DNA of 63,256 nt. Source: Candidatus Hydrogenedentota bacterium (GTDB lineage Bacteria > Hydrogenedentota > Hydrogenedentia > Hydrogenedentales > JAJRTN01). Positions within the stretch are counted from its first letter, which is position 1; each line of letters starts with the position of its first letter. The notes below the pieces were generated by a model. The model saw only the letters and a program-made list of their open reading frames with translations, was not told the DNA's origin and ran no database searches. Where the stretch lies: positions 1-63,256 of the forward strand of contig JAJRTN010000030.1 in assembly GCA_024278275.1 (NCBI GenBank), written 5' to 3'. Shown in pieces: positions 9,063 through 17,444 of this stretch. A program made the position numbers and the translations under genes.

Positions 9063-9160
9063 GGGCCTGCTGAAGCGCGCCAGCGTCCCCGGTGGTTTGC
9101 CTTGCCGGGGGCCTATCCAGCCCGGGCTTTTCACCACACCGTTGTGGACCTGTATTTATC

Positions 9161-9240
9161 CTAACCCGGCTTGGCCGGGTTAGGAGCTTCCCCGTGAAGT
9201 TCTGAACCCATGGCTACGAATACATGTTTGCCCTTTCCGT
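9161..9240 (+). repeat. Modular hairpin repeat, partial copy (family 1)
   Basis: A 23-nt hairpin (9161-9183: CTAACCCGGC, loop TTG, GCCGGGTTAG) is followed by CCCGTGAAGTTCTG and an ATACATGTTT stretch. Both match the left arm of the composite repeat at 25783 and 58580. The repeat reaches into the 5' end of the open frame before hypE, which argues against a hypE start at 9224. Confidence 0.65.
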
Positions 9241-9271
9241 CGACGGTACGTTCACACCACAGGTATTGGCC

Positions 9272-10325
9272 ATGACTGAAAACAACGATTTTTCCCTGAA
9301 CTGTCCCATCCCCCTCAACCCGACGGATCATATTACCATGGCCCATGGCGGGGGTGGGGCCGTGATGCAGCGTCTTATTGAGAACGTCTTCTTCAATGCC
9401 TTTGACAACCCGCTTTCCGGGCAGCAGCACGATGCCGCCTGTTTCGAGCCGGGGGGGAAACGGCTGGCCTTCACCACGGACTCTTACGTGGTGCAGCCCC
9501 TTTTTTTTTCCGGGGGGCGATATTGGCGCCATGGCGGTCCATGGCACGGTGAACGACCTTGCCATGGCGGGCGCGCGTCCGCTGTACCTCAGCGCGGGCT
9601 TTATCCTGGAAGAGGGATTGCCCATGGAGACTTTGCAGCGTGTGGTCGCGTCCATGGCGGAGGCAGCCCGCCGTGCTGAGGTCGCCATCGTGACGGGTGA
9701 CACGAAGGTCATCAACCGCGGCGGCGGCGACGGCATGTACATCAACACCGCGGGGGTCGGCGTGGTGGGGGAGAGGTGCCGCATCACGCCCGGCGCCATT
9801 CGCGAAGGTGACCGCATCGTTATCAATGGCGATTTGGCCCGCCACGGCATCGCCATCATGGCCATCCGCGAGGGCCTGGCTTTCGAGACCGCCATTGAGA
9901 GCGATTCCGCGCCGGTCGCCCATGAAGTGCTGGCGCTGCTGGATGCCGGAATCGAGGTTCATTGTCTGCGCGACCTGACCCGCGGCGGTCTGTCGAGCAC
10001 CGCCAACGAGCTGGCGAAGGCCGCCGATGTGACCATCCATCTGACCGAGACCGCCATTCCCGTGCGTGAAGACGTGCGGGGTGCCTGCGAACTGCTCGGT
10101 TTCGACCCCCTCTACGTGGCGAACGAAGGCCGTTTCGCCGCTTTCATTCCCGAAGTCTGCGCGGAACGCGCTGTCGAGGTGCTTGAGAAGGCGGGCGCGG
10201 AACAGCCCTGCATCATCGGCCGAGTGAGCGCCGCCCGCCCCCCCCGGGTGGTACTCCAGAGCCAAATCGGCACCGAGCGCATTCTCGACATGTTGAGCGG
10301 CGAACAACTCCCCCGGATTTGCTGA
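9272..10325 (+). pseudogene. hypE: HypE hydrogenase maturation protein, frameshifted at a T9 run
   Basis: HypE dehydrates a carbamoylated C-terminal cysteine to thiocyanate, supplying the CN ligands of [NiFe]-hydrogenase. Two overlapping frames together encode a complete 350-residue HypE. The first gives the N-terminus ([38 protein letters not shown]). The second continues with [25 protein letters not shown] and LRDLTRGGL, and ends in the diagnostic PRIC tail. The switch falls in a run of nine T (9501-9509); eight would restore one frame. The cause may be a true mutation, a sequencing error, or slippage on the homopolymer giving some full-length protein. The ATG at 9272 is preferred over 9224 because the latter is inside a repeat. 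No other hyp or hydrogenase gene is in the window. Confidence 0.88.
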
Positions 10326-10333
10326 CGCACGCT

Positions 10334-11161
10334 TTAGTGCGTCGTCCTGCCTGAACCCGATTCCCGTGGTTCCCCGGAGCTTCGGGTCCGTGGCCGGGTT
10401 GAACGGTCCCGGTTTGAAGTTCTCGATGCCGTGCGGTGGGCATCATCATGGGTACGGTCGTATCCATCCGCGCCATCGTCTTCGCCATGGAGTGGGTGGT
10501 AGACACGGCGCCAGGGGGTGTCGAAAAAGTAGCCGAAGAAGGGCACGTTAAGACGCTCCCGGTAGGCGTTCTCCTGTGCCAACCCCTCGACCCGGAGTTC
10601 CTGCTCCCGCAGTTGCAGGTCACGCAGGTATTGTTGATAGGCCTCCGTCTCCATACGGCGCTGCTCCTGCTCCCATGCGCGTTGTTGCTCCGCCCTGAGG
10701 TAGGCCCGGCGCGCCCGTTCTTCAAAGATGTAGCGGAGTCTCGCGGCTTCCCGCGCCGGGTCGCGCTTCGCCTTCCCCTTGATGACCAGGCTGGGAATAC
10801 CGGTATCAGACTTCACGACGTGGCCTCCCCGGAGCGCTTCGGTTCCCGGTGTGGACACCGCCGCGGGGGGCTTGATCCGGGGCTGCGTCGCGGTCTTCCC
10901 GCCCGTATTGGGGGTTTGCATGGCCAGCCATTGCTTACGCAGCCGGTCGGAATCGTCACTCCGTGAGAACCCGCTGACGGTTTCATCGCGGCGCGCCACG
11001 CTTCTCACGGATCCATCACGTGGAGAACAGAGATAGTAGTGGGTCTCCGTCACCCGGATATAGAGATTGTCGTATCGACGCCCGTTAACCGTAATGCTGT
11101 CAGCGTTGGCCCACAGGGGCATCACCAGCATGGCGGCCAATGGCAGCAACAGGGTTCTCAT
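10334..11161 (-). CDS. Secreted coiled-coil protein of unknown function
   Basis: A 275-residue protein with a clear Sec signal peptide (1-20, cut after ANA). A short N-terminal module follows (about 22-60, ITVNGRRYDNLYIRVTETHY) that resembles small beta modules in periplasmic proteins. The middle is Pro/Thr-rich and low in complexity, and a long charged helix (about 130-205) rich in Arg, Glu and Gln is likely a coiled coil. The C-terminus is Arg/Ser/Thr-rich and disordered in appearance. I do not recognise a family. The gene is convergent with hypE (8-bp gap); an inverted repeat GACGCAC/GTGCGTC at 10324-10343 lies at the junction and may end both transcripts. It has no clear partner genes. 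Confidence 0.7.
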   Translation of the reverse strand: MRTLLLPLAAMLVMPLWANADSITVNGRRYDNLYIRVTETHYYLCSPRDGSVRSVARRDETVSGFSRSDDSDRLRKQWLAMQTPNTGGKTATQPRIKPPAAVSTPGTEALRGGHVVKSDTGIPSLVIKGKAKRDPAREAARLRYIFEERARRAYLRAEQQRAWEQEQRRMETEAYQQYLRDLQLREQELRVEGLAQENAYRERLNVPFFGYFFDTPWRRVYHPLHGEDDGADGYDRTHDDAHRTASRTSNRDRSTRPRTRSSGEPRESGSGRTTH

Positions 11162-11301
11162 GGGATCGGCCTCACGTCCATGACCTCATCTGTTCTATAT
11201 TATACCGTGAACCAGGCATTGCCGCGCTTGGGGAGATAAGGCTTACCGGTTTTTGTTGGGGGGCGCCCACGGCTGCTGGAATTTTTATGCGGCATGGGGG
11301 C

Positions 11302-14300
11302 CTAGTCGGGTGCGTCTTGTTTATTCAACTGTTGAGCGGCGCGTGCTTTTTCGAGTTCCCTGGCGGCTTTCTCGTTGAAAGGGTTCTTCTCCACCATGTC
11401 GTCCAGCAGTTTTACCGCCTCATCGAATCGACCAAGTTCAATGAGAATAGCGCCTGCGTTGTTACCGGCATCCTCATGCTCCGGCTGAAGGCGATACGCC
11501 TCCAGGTATTGGGCCGCCGCTTCCTTCTTGCGGTTGAGCTGATAGTAGACTCCTCCCAGGAGAAAATGCCCGAGGGCGTGTTTCGGTTGCTCTTGAATCA
11601 CCTGTTCGAGGGGGGCTACGGCCTTCTGGAAATCGCCCTGCTGTGCGAAGATCTGCCCCAATAGAAGGCGGGCCTGCATGAAGGTGGGGGTGATGGCCAA
11701 GGCGGCTTCGGCCGCTTTCGCGGCGGCGGCGAATTGCCCCGCTTTCCGAAGCGCCTGGGCGTGACCATAGCGAAGCGAGGGATCTTTCGGGGTGACCGCC
11801 ACCGCTTCTGCAAAGGCATTCGCCGACTCTTCAAAACGGCCCAATCCACCCAACAGGCGCGCCCGGTTGCCCAGGGCATCGGCGTATTTCGGGTCGCACC
11901 GAATGGCTTCGGCGAATTGACGGAGCGCCTCTTCGGGACGTTCCAAGTTCACCAGGGCCGCGCCCATGCCGTTGTAGGCCGCGGCGAAGCCGGGGGCGCT
12001 TTCGATGGCGGCCCGGAACTGGGCGAGTCCTTCCTCGGCGCGGCCCATGCGTGTCAGGTTCACGCCCAGGGCCGTCCGTAGCTGGGGATTCTTGGGAAAG
12101 AGTTTGACCAATTGCTGGTATTGGGGCAACGCTTCGGCGTATTTTTTCGCGGCGCTTGTGGCCTCCGCCTTCGCCAGCAGGACACGGGCGTAGTTTTCCC
12201 GGGCTTCAAAGTCTGAAACCCGCTGCGAGGTTTCAATGTCCGCCACCAGGTTGTCCACCGGGGCATGGTTATCGGTCAGCACACGATGACCGGCGCGGTC
12301 GACCAGTTCATCCAGTTCCTTTGTTGTCAGCAGATCCCCGGTATAGAAGGGATACTTGCTTCGGATACGCCCCGGCAGGGGGGCCAGGTCCAGGGGCTGC
12401 TTCGCGCAGACCACGACGAAGCTGTCGTGTTGCGCGGCATCGCGGGGCCGGCAGGAGAAAACGCCGACTTGGGGAAAGACTTGCCGGCACGTATTGATTA
12501 CGGCTCCCAGGAAGCGTCCCGAATCGAAGCGGTCCGTGGTATTCAGCAGGTAAAGCCCCGTGTCCCCGAGCAACGAATAGATGTCTTCATTAAACTCCTT
12601 GGTGGTCAACTGGAAGGGGACGCTGTACTGGTTGATGGAATCGCCGATGATGACATCGAAGGGCGGTGTTTCGGGGTTCCGCTCCCGCTGCCGGATCAGG
12701 TCTTCCACGTGGTTCCGGCCATCCATGTCGAAGACCTGGATAGTGCTGTCCTCCGGGAGGCCGAAGGCGGCCCGCGCGGCCTTCGTCACCGCCGGGTCGA
12801 TTTCGGCGACCTGCACCTCGCTCCCCGGCCGCGACCGTTCGAGATAGTGGGGGAATACATACCCGCCGCCGCCGATGGTGAGCGACTTCAGCGGTTTCCT
12901 GCCGGGGAAATGGTCATCGATGACCCTGTCATACACCCACCAGAAGTAGAACATGAGCCGGTCGGGCTGACTCAGGACGATCTCGCTGTGGTTGAGGCTG
13001 TCCAGGATCATTTTCCGGTGGCCGGGGTAGTCCGCGTCATCCGTGATGCCCACCCAGGCATATTGGCTATGGTCTTCGTAGATGAGGCCCGGCAACTTCG
13101 CTTCACGCAGGCGAAACGCCCGCCCGAGCGTGTTCAGCGGCCCGGATGGCGCCAGGGACACCAACAGGGCCAGCGCGCACAGGCCCACCAGCAGGTGGTT
13201 GACGTAGTTGCGGCGGCTGTAGAGGGAACCGCCCAGGGCCAGGAGCACCGCCAGCGTGCAGATGGTGCTGATGGGCCAAAGCCGGTCGATAAGAACGTAT
13301 CCCGTGAAGAAGGTGGCCGCCACGCTTCCCAGGGCGCCCCAGGCGTACACATTGCCCAAGGCGTTGCCCTGCGCGCGCCGTGTCCGCAGGGCCAGCTTGG
13401 CCGCGGCCGGGCTGATGGCGCCGAGAAGGGTACAGGGCAGGAAGAAAGCCAGCCCAATGTGCCAGAACGTCCGTCCCATCCAACTTAACCGCGTTAAGGC
13501 TCCGCCGAAGGCCAGGTACTCGTTGATGGCGGGAATGGTGAGACAGACCAACGCGGACAGGGGGAAAAGGAAGGCCAGCAAGCGGCGCGGGGTGAAGCGG
13601 TCGGCCAGGCGTCCGCCCACGTAATTGCCTACCGTGACCCCCGCCAGCACCACCCCCAGCAGGGTTGTCCACGTGTGCAGCGAATGCCCCAGGGTGCGGG
13701 TCGCCATGCGCGAGGCGGCCAGCTCCACCGTCATGAAAGCCGCGTTGGAGAGGAAGACGGTCGCATTGGGCGCGAGCCACGTGGTCCAGGGCAGTTTGCC
13801 TTCTCGGAGGGGCTCCCGCCGGTCTTCCGCCGCCCGGGTGGTTGCCGTGTTCTTTCGTCCCACGAAAAGATGGATCACCCCCAGCAGCGCCAGGGCGGCG
13901 GCCATGAGCAGCACGATTTGGCTTACGCCCAGGATCATGACGAGATAGTAGCCCGCCAGGAAGGTACCGAGGATACTGCCCGCCGCCGTCGAGGCATAGA
14001 GGGTTCCCACGGCACGACCGTCGGGCTTGCCCCGGCCCAGGCCGAGGCGTGTCGCCACGGGATTCACCGTGCCCAGCAGCAGGGCCGGTCCCAGGAAGGT
14101 GAGGGTGAGATGGGTGAAAATGCGCGCGGGCCACGGCCAACCGCGCAGGAGGGAGAGGTTCCCCAGCCACTGGTTCAGGCCGAGAATCAGCAGACAACCC
14201 GCCGCCGCCGCCAGAAAAAGCACGCCCAGCAGCGGCGCGGGACGGTAGCGGTCCGCTAGGCGACCGCCGAGGTAGTTGCCCATGGCCATGCCGCCGAGAA

Positions 14301-14517
14301 CCACGCCGATGATGGTTGTCCAGGTGTAGAGCGAACTGCCCAGGTACCGCGCGGTCAGGGGGCCGGCGATGATTTCCAGCACCATGATCGCGCCGTTGGC
14401 GGCGAAAACCGTGGCGATAAGGCCGGCCCAGAAGGTGAACGATGCTTGCGGACCCTGTTTTTTTGTGGAGGGATTGGCCACTTCTCGAGGCGAATGATTC
14501 TTGATGCGTTTTGCCAA
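11302..14517 (-). CDS. Duplicated transporter-like membrane module + spermidine-synthase-like domain + TPR repeats
   Basis: A 1071-residue protein. Two tandem homologous membrane modules (about 25-220 and 240-430) each carry a near-identical signature, SLYTWTTIIGVVLGG versus SLHTWTTLLGVVLAG, followed by GGRLADR. A spermidine-synthase-type Rossmann methyltransferase-like domain follows (about 475-720) with the nucleotide-binding IGGGGY and the acidic AEIDPAV. The last 300 residues are about seven TPR repeats. 'Fused MFS/spermidine synthase' proteins are widespread, but a duplicated membrane half plus TPR is elaborate. Substrate unknown; polyamine transfer is not shown. The start was set at a TTG because AGGAG lies exactly 8 nt upstream (14526-14530) and the family-like sequence starts there; an ATG at 14625 would add 36 residues without homology. 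Confidence 0.82.
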   Translation of the reverse strand: MAKRIKNHSPREVANPSTKKQGPQASFTFWAGLIATVFAANGAIMVLEIIAGPLTARYLGSSLYTWTTIIGVVLGGMAMGNYLGGRLADRYRPAPLLGVLFLAAAAGCLLILGLNQWLGNLSLLRGWPWPARIFTHLTLTFLGPALLLGTVNPVATRLGLGRGKPDGRAVGTLYASTAAGSILGTFLAGYYLVMILGVSQIVLLMAAALALLGVIHLFVGRKNTATTRAAEDRREPLREGKLPWTTWLAPNATVFLSNAAFMTVELAASRMATRTLGHSLHTWTTLLGVVLAGVTVGNYVGGRLADRFTPRRLLAFLFPLSALVCLTIPAINEYLAFGGALTRLSWMGRTFWHIGLAFFLPCTLLGAISPAAAKLALRTRRAQGNALGNVYAWGALGSVAATFFTGYVLIDRLWPISTICTLAVLLALGGSLYSRRNYVNHLLVGLCALALLVSLAPSGPLNTLGRAFRLREAKLPGLIYEDHSQYAWVGITDDADYPGHRKMILDSLNHSEIVLSQPDRLMFYFWWVYDRVIDDHFPGRKPLKSLTIGGGGYVFPHYLERSRPGSEVQVAEIDPAVTKAARAAFGLPEDSTIQVFDMDGRNHVEDLIRQRERNPETPPFDVIIGDSINQYSVPFQLTTKEFNEDIYSLLGDTGLYLLNTTDRFDSGRFLGAVINTCRQVFPQVGVFSCRPRDAAQHDSFVVVCAKQPLDLAPLPGRIRSKYPFYTGDLLTTKELDELVDRAGHRVLTDNHAPVDNLVADIETSQRVSDFEARENYARVLLAKAEATSAAKKYAEALPQYQQLVKLFPKNPQLRTALGVNLTRMGRAEEGLAQFRAAIESAPGFAAAYNGMGAALVNLERPEEALRQFAEAIRCDPKYADALGNRARLLGGLGRFEESANAFAEAVAVTPKDPSLRYGHAQALRKAGQFAAAAKAAEAALAITPTFMQARLLLGQIFAQQGDFQKAVAPLEQVIQEQPKHALGHFLLGGVYYQLNRKKEAAAQYLEAYRLQPEHEDAGNNAGAILIELGRFDEAVKLLDDMVEKNPFNEKAARELEKARAAQQLNKQDAPD

Positions 14518-14619
14518 GGCTGATACTCCTGCGAAAGGGGATAATGGTGGCGTACTGAGAAAAATGTAGTAATAAACGAAACGCGGCGCCAACGACAAAA
14601 GGCGAAAGGTATCTTTTTT

Positions 14620-14705
14620 CGTCATTGCGAAGGAGCCCGAGCGACTGTGGCACGATCCTGTTGTGCAAGGACCTGGATTGCCACGTTACTTCGCTCATTC
14701 CGTGC
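14620..14705 (+). repeat. CATTGCGAGGAGC-type dispersed repeat (family 4)
   Basis: Begins GTCATTGCGAAGGAGC and contains the inverted partners GTGGCACGATCCTG and GGATTGCCACG, then ACTTCGCTC. This is the general pattern of a repeat seen in many bacterial genomes. A second copy is at 39989-40081 and a fragment at 58845-58874. Confidence 0.6.
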
Positions 14706-14774
14706 CATGAGCCGTTGAAATCTTAATTCATTTCAACCACGAAATACACGAAACACACGAAAGGGAATCGGGAG

Positions 14775-14894
14775 GTGCCGTTTGCGAAAAGGCGATTCTC
14801 AGCGAGACCGCCACTTGATCCTGTACGTTGCGGCTCTCTTAGCCGCAACATACAGGATGGCACGTAAAAAGATCCTCCATTTCGCAAATGCCTC
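14775..14894 (+). repeat. MITE-like element (family 2), intact copy
   Basis: About 120 bp bounded by GTTTGCGAAA and TTTCGCAAATG, which are inverted repeats of each other. Inside is a strong hairpin, TCCTGTA-C-GTTGCGGCT paired with AGCCGCAAC-A-TACAGGA around a 5-nt loop. Other copies are at 6900, 17101 (inverted), 17335 (inverted, shortened), 23061, 43321 (fragment) and 63038 (truncated). Confidence 0.8.
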
Positions 14895-15054
14895 GGAAGA
14901 ATAGTTGTTCCCGCCCGCACCCCTTTTCGTGTATTCTATACTATTAACATCCATGATCGTTAAACTTGTTTGCCTTTTTCGAGGGGGATGGAGCCTAAGT
15001 CATTGTGCAGTAATATGTTGACTGAGATGGCGAAGAAGGAGATCTCGACACAAC

Positions 15055-15267
15055 CAAAGGCCTTTCTCTTATGTGGCACAGCCGCCCTCGGCTGTGGGGC
15101 CGACAGGCCCCAATTGGACTCAAACTTTTACGCGCATTCAAGGTCTGTTGCTCGGAGAAGGCAAATACCCGTAAGGGGGAGATGGAACCCTGCGGGTTCC
15201 ACAGCCCCCGGTTCGGGCCGAGTACGGCCCACAGAGGGCGGCTGTGCCACATTCAAGAAAGCCTTTG
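15055..15267. repeat. 213-bp element with terminal inverted repeats of about 40 bp (family 3)
   Basis: The left end CAAAGGCCTTTCTCTTATGT followed by GGCACAGCCGCCCTCGGC is matched inverted at the right end by GGGCGGCTGTGCCACATTC and AAGAAAGCCTTTG. The core has no gene. A short piece of the end (GAATGTGGCACAGCC) recurs at 47347-47361. The structure suggests a non-autonomous mobile element. Confidence 0.7.
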
Positions 15268-15364
15268 CGCCGTGAACGGTCTGCACTTCCTTTGGTTGCG
15301 GCCAGACGGTCGCGCTGTGTGTTTCGTGGTTCATCTTTTTCCCGGGTTGTGGGGAAAGCCAACG

Positions 15365-16129
15365 TCAGACCTCGATATCCGCCACCGAATTCACTACATG
15401 GGAGGGGCGGTAAGGAAAACGCTGAATGTCATCGCGGGTGGTCAGGCCACTCAGCACCAGCACCGTTTCCATCCCCGCCTGGATGCCGCCGATGATGTCC
15501 GTCTCCATGCGGTCGCCCACCATGACGGTTTCCTCGGAATGAACATTCAGGTGATTGAGCGCCGTGCGCATCATGAGCGGGTTGGGCTTACCCACGAAGA
15601 AGGGCGCGCAACCCGTGGCCCGCTCGATGAGCGCCGCCATGGCGCCGCAGGCCGGCACGATGCCGTTCTCCGTCGGTCCCGAGGCGTCCGGGTTGGTGGC
15701 GATGAAGCGGGCGCCCCGCGCCACGAAGCGAATGGCTTTGGTGATGGCCTCGAAGTCGTAGGACTGGGTTTCACCCAGCACCACCACCTCGGGGTCGTGA
15801 TCCGTGATGATGTAACCCACCTCGTGGAGCTGGCTTGTAAGCCCGCTTCCGCCGATGACAAAGGCCTTGCCCGCCGGGGCCTGGTGGTCCAGGAATCGCG
15901 CCGTGGCCATGGCCGACGTAAAGATATTCTCCCGGGGGATGTCCAGCCCGACGATTTTCAACCGGTGGGAAAGGTCGCCGGGCGTGTAGAGCGGATTGTT
16001 GGTCAACACCACGAATTTTCGCTTCGCCGACCGGAGCCGGTCGATAAAGGTATCGGCGCCGGGAATGATCGTCCTTCCATGCACCAGGACCCCGTCCATG
16101 TCGATGATAAAATTCTTCTCTGTCTTCAA
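15365..16129 (-). CDS. nagD: HAD-superfamily phosphatase, NagD family
   Basis: A 254-residue HAD hydrolase of subclass IIA. Motif I is [11 protein letters not shown] (nucleophile Asp and second Asp), motif II the Thr in VVLTNN, motif III the Lys in VGKPNP, and motif [10 protein letters not shown]. The order and length match NagD and related sugar-phosphate or p-nitrophenyl-phosphate phosphatases. The cap domain (about 85-180) decides substrate, so ribonucleotide monophosphatase, sugar phosphatase or phosphoglycolate phosphatase all remain possible. It lies 72 bp after the lytic transglycosylase on the same strand and may be co-transcribed. The symbol marks the family, not a proven orthologue. 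Confidence 0.88.
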   Translation of the reverse strand: MKTEKNFIIDMDGVLVHGRTIIPGADTFIDRLRSAKRKFVVLTNNPLYTPGDLSHRLKIVGLDIPRENIFTSAMATARFLDHQAPAGKAFVIGGSGLTSQLHEVGYIITDHDPEVVVLGETQSYDFEAITKAIRFVARGARFIATNPDASGPTENGIVPACGAMAALIERATGCAPFFVGKPNPLMMRTALNHLNVHSEETVMVGDRMETDIIGGIQAGMETVLVLSGLTTRDDIQRFPYRPSHVVNSVADIEV

Positions 16130-16201
16130 TCTGAAACCTCCGAAGAATTCGGGCCGGACACGGGAACAAACATACCCGTGGAGAACATGGGCGGCGAAGA
16201 A

Positions 16202-17065
16202 CTACGCGGCCTCGACGATCTCTTCGACCAGTTCCTTCCGCACCGGGTAGGTCCGCCGGCCATAGCGGATGTAATAATAGGGGCCGCTTTCCTCGACACT
16301 GTGTGCCGGTTGCTTCAGGCCCCGCTTGAAGCGCACCAGGTAACGCGGGGGGCCCTGCGGCGTTGGCGATCCCCGGCCCGTTCCGCCCCGGCGCAAGAGG
16401 ACCGTTGGCGCCGTGCCCCCCTCAAAAGCCGCGTACTGTTTCATCACCTTCGATACGTATGCCCGTGTCTCGCGGTACGGCGGTATGCCATTATACTTTG
16501 CCACCGCCTCGGGACCGGCATTATAGGCCGCCAGGGCCAACTTCACGTTGCCGTGGAAACGGTCCAGCATCTTGGCAAGATACTGGGTTCCACCGGCGAT
16601 ATTCTGCGCCGGGTCGTAGATGTCGGTGACCCCCATCTCGACCGCCGTGGCCGGCATCAACTGCATCAGCCCACAAGCCCCCGCCGAGGACACGGCCCTG
16701 GGGTTGAAGCCGCTCTCGCATTGGATCACGGCATAAATGAGGTTTTCCTTCACCTTGTTTCGCCGGGCATAGTGGCGCACGATGGATGCCACCGAACCCG
16801 ACGGAACGGTCTTCAAGTTGTCCGGGATCGAGACCGGCTCCAGCTTCATGACGCGCTTGTTCCGGCTTCGCGGCGCTCTGCGCCGTTTCGTAATTTTCAG
16901 CGTGGGAACGCCGTTCCCGTCCACGAACGCCCGGTGTTCATGGTCCGCGGATTCACGGTTTGCCATTAGACGCCGTGCCTTGATGCGATCCTTGATGGTT
17001 TGCCCCTGCGCCGCCACCGGTGGACACCATGCGGTGAAAAGCATCAGGATGATTACAATGACCAT
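16202..17065 (-). CDS. Periplasmic lytic transglycosylase (SLT domain)
   Basis: A 287-residue secreted muramidase that cleaves peptidoglycan glycan strands to 1,6-anhydro ends. It has an N-terminal signal (MVIVIILMLF...PPVAAQ), a basic linker (about 25-85) and an SLT domain (about 100-215). Catalytic Glu is in IQCESGFNP, with the conserved GLMQLMP, NIAGGTQYL and ALAAYNAGP motifs. The C-terminal tail (about 225-287) is basic with many Tyr. The start was chosen at the signal peptide; the open frame runs on upstream through two MITE-like repeats and is not trusted. No strong ribosome-binding site is seen before 17065, so the exact start is uncertain by a few codons. Confidence 0.87.
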   Translation of the reverse strand: MVIVIILMLFTAWCPPVAAQGQTIKDRIKARRLMANRESADHEHRAFVDGNGVPTLKITKRRRAPRSRNKRVMKLEPVSIPDNLKTVPSGSVASIVRHYARRNKVKENLIYAVIQCESGFNPRAVSSAGACGLMQLMPATAVEMGVTDIYDPAQNIAGGTQYLAKMLDRFHGNVKLALAAYNAGPEAVAKYNGIPPYRETRAYVSKVMKQYAAFEGGTAPTVLLRRGGTGRGSPTPQGPPRYLVRFKRGLKQPAHSVEESGPYYYIRYGRRTYPVRKELVEEIVEAA

Positions 17066-17100
17066 GCCGGAGCGCACGGAGCGAAGTCCTTCCTTTGCAG

Positions 17101-17236
17101 AGGCATTTGCGAAATGGGGGATTTCTCCACGTGCCGCTCGCAGGAACACGTTCGGTTTCCCGGTTGCCGCCGAGAGCGCCGCAACATACCGGGTCACCTG
17201 GCGGTCTCGTTGAAACTCACCTTTTCGCAAATGGCA
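17101..17236 (-). repeat. MITE-like element (family 2), inverted copy
   Basis: Bounded by GGCATTTGCGAAATGG and CTTTTCGCAAATGGCA. The interior matches the reverse complement of the 23061 copy. It lies 35 bp upstream of the transglycosylase start, in its likely leader or promoter region. Confidence 0.75.
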
Positions 17237-17334
17237 CTTGACTACCTGTTTAACCTGTTCAGTGTCAACAGTATACCGCAGCCACGCGAGTCTCGCAATA
17301 GGCCCATGTCGCAATAGGCCGAATTGCCTCACCA

Positions 17335-17399
17335 GGGCATTTGTGAAATGGAGGCGCCTGTGACGGTCTCGCCGAAAACCGTCTTTTCGCAACCGGCAC
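17335..17399 (-). repeat. MITE-like element (family 2), shortened inverted copy
   Basis: Both ends remain (GGGCATTTGTGAAATGGA and CTTTTCGCAACCGGCA) but the interior is reduced to about 30 bp, as from an internal deletion. It ends 45 bp before the regulatory-domain gene at 17445. Confidence 0.6.
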
Positions 17400-17444
17400 T
17401 CGATTTGTTCACTTGGATGGGCCTGACCCGGTGCGTTAGTATTC

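Larger units (their letters stand above)
14518..15364. other. 847-bp gene-free region built from repeats
   Basis: No gene is seen here. From left to right it contains a CATTGCGAAGGAGC-type repeat (14620-14705), a short tract rich in ACGAAA (14735-14765), a family 2 MITE-like copy (14775-14894), an unexplained AT-richer stretch (14895-15054) and a 213-bp element with long terminal inverted repeats (15055-15267). Another short TTTCGTG tract follows near 15318-15330. Confidence 0.7.

Noticed and set aside
9063-9160. CCCCGG/CCGGGG pairing after pilC as a terminator
   Set aside because: The loop is long and no T-run follows.
12265-13488. 407-codon plus-strand open frame
   Set aside because: It is antisense to the SpeE-like fusion gene, which has clear motifs. 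GC-rich codon use keeps the opposite frames open.
13103-14698. 531-codon minus-strand open frame in another frame of the SpeE-like gene
   Set aside because: Low-complexity Arg/Gly/Pro-rich translation without any domain pattern; a shadow of the real gene.
14723-14920. 65-codon minus-strand open frame
   Set aside because: It runs through a MITE-like repeat, and the same peptide pieces appear wherever the repeat is read.
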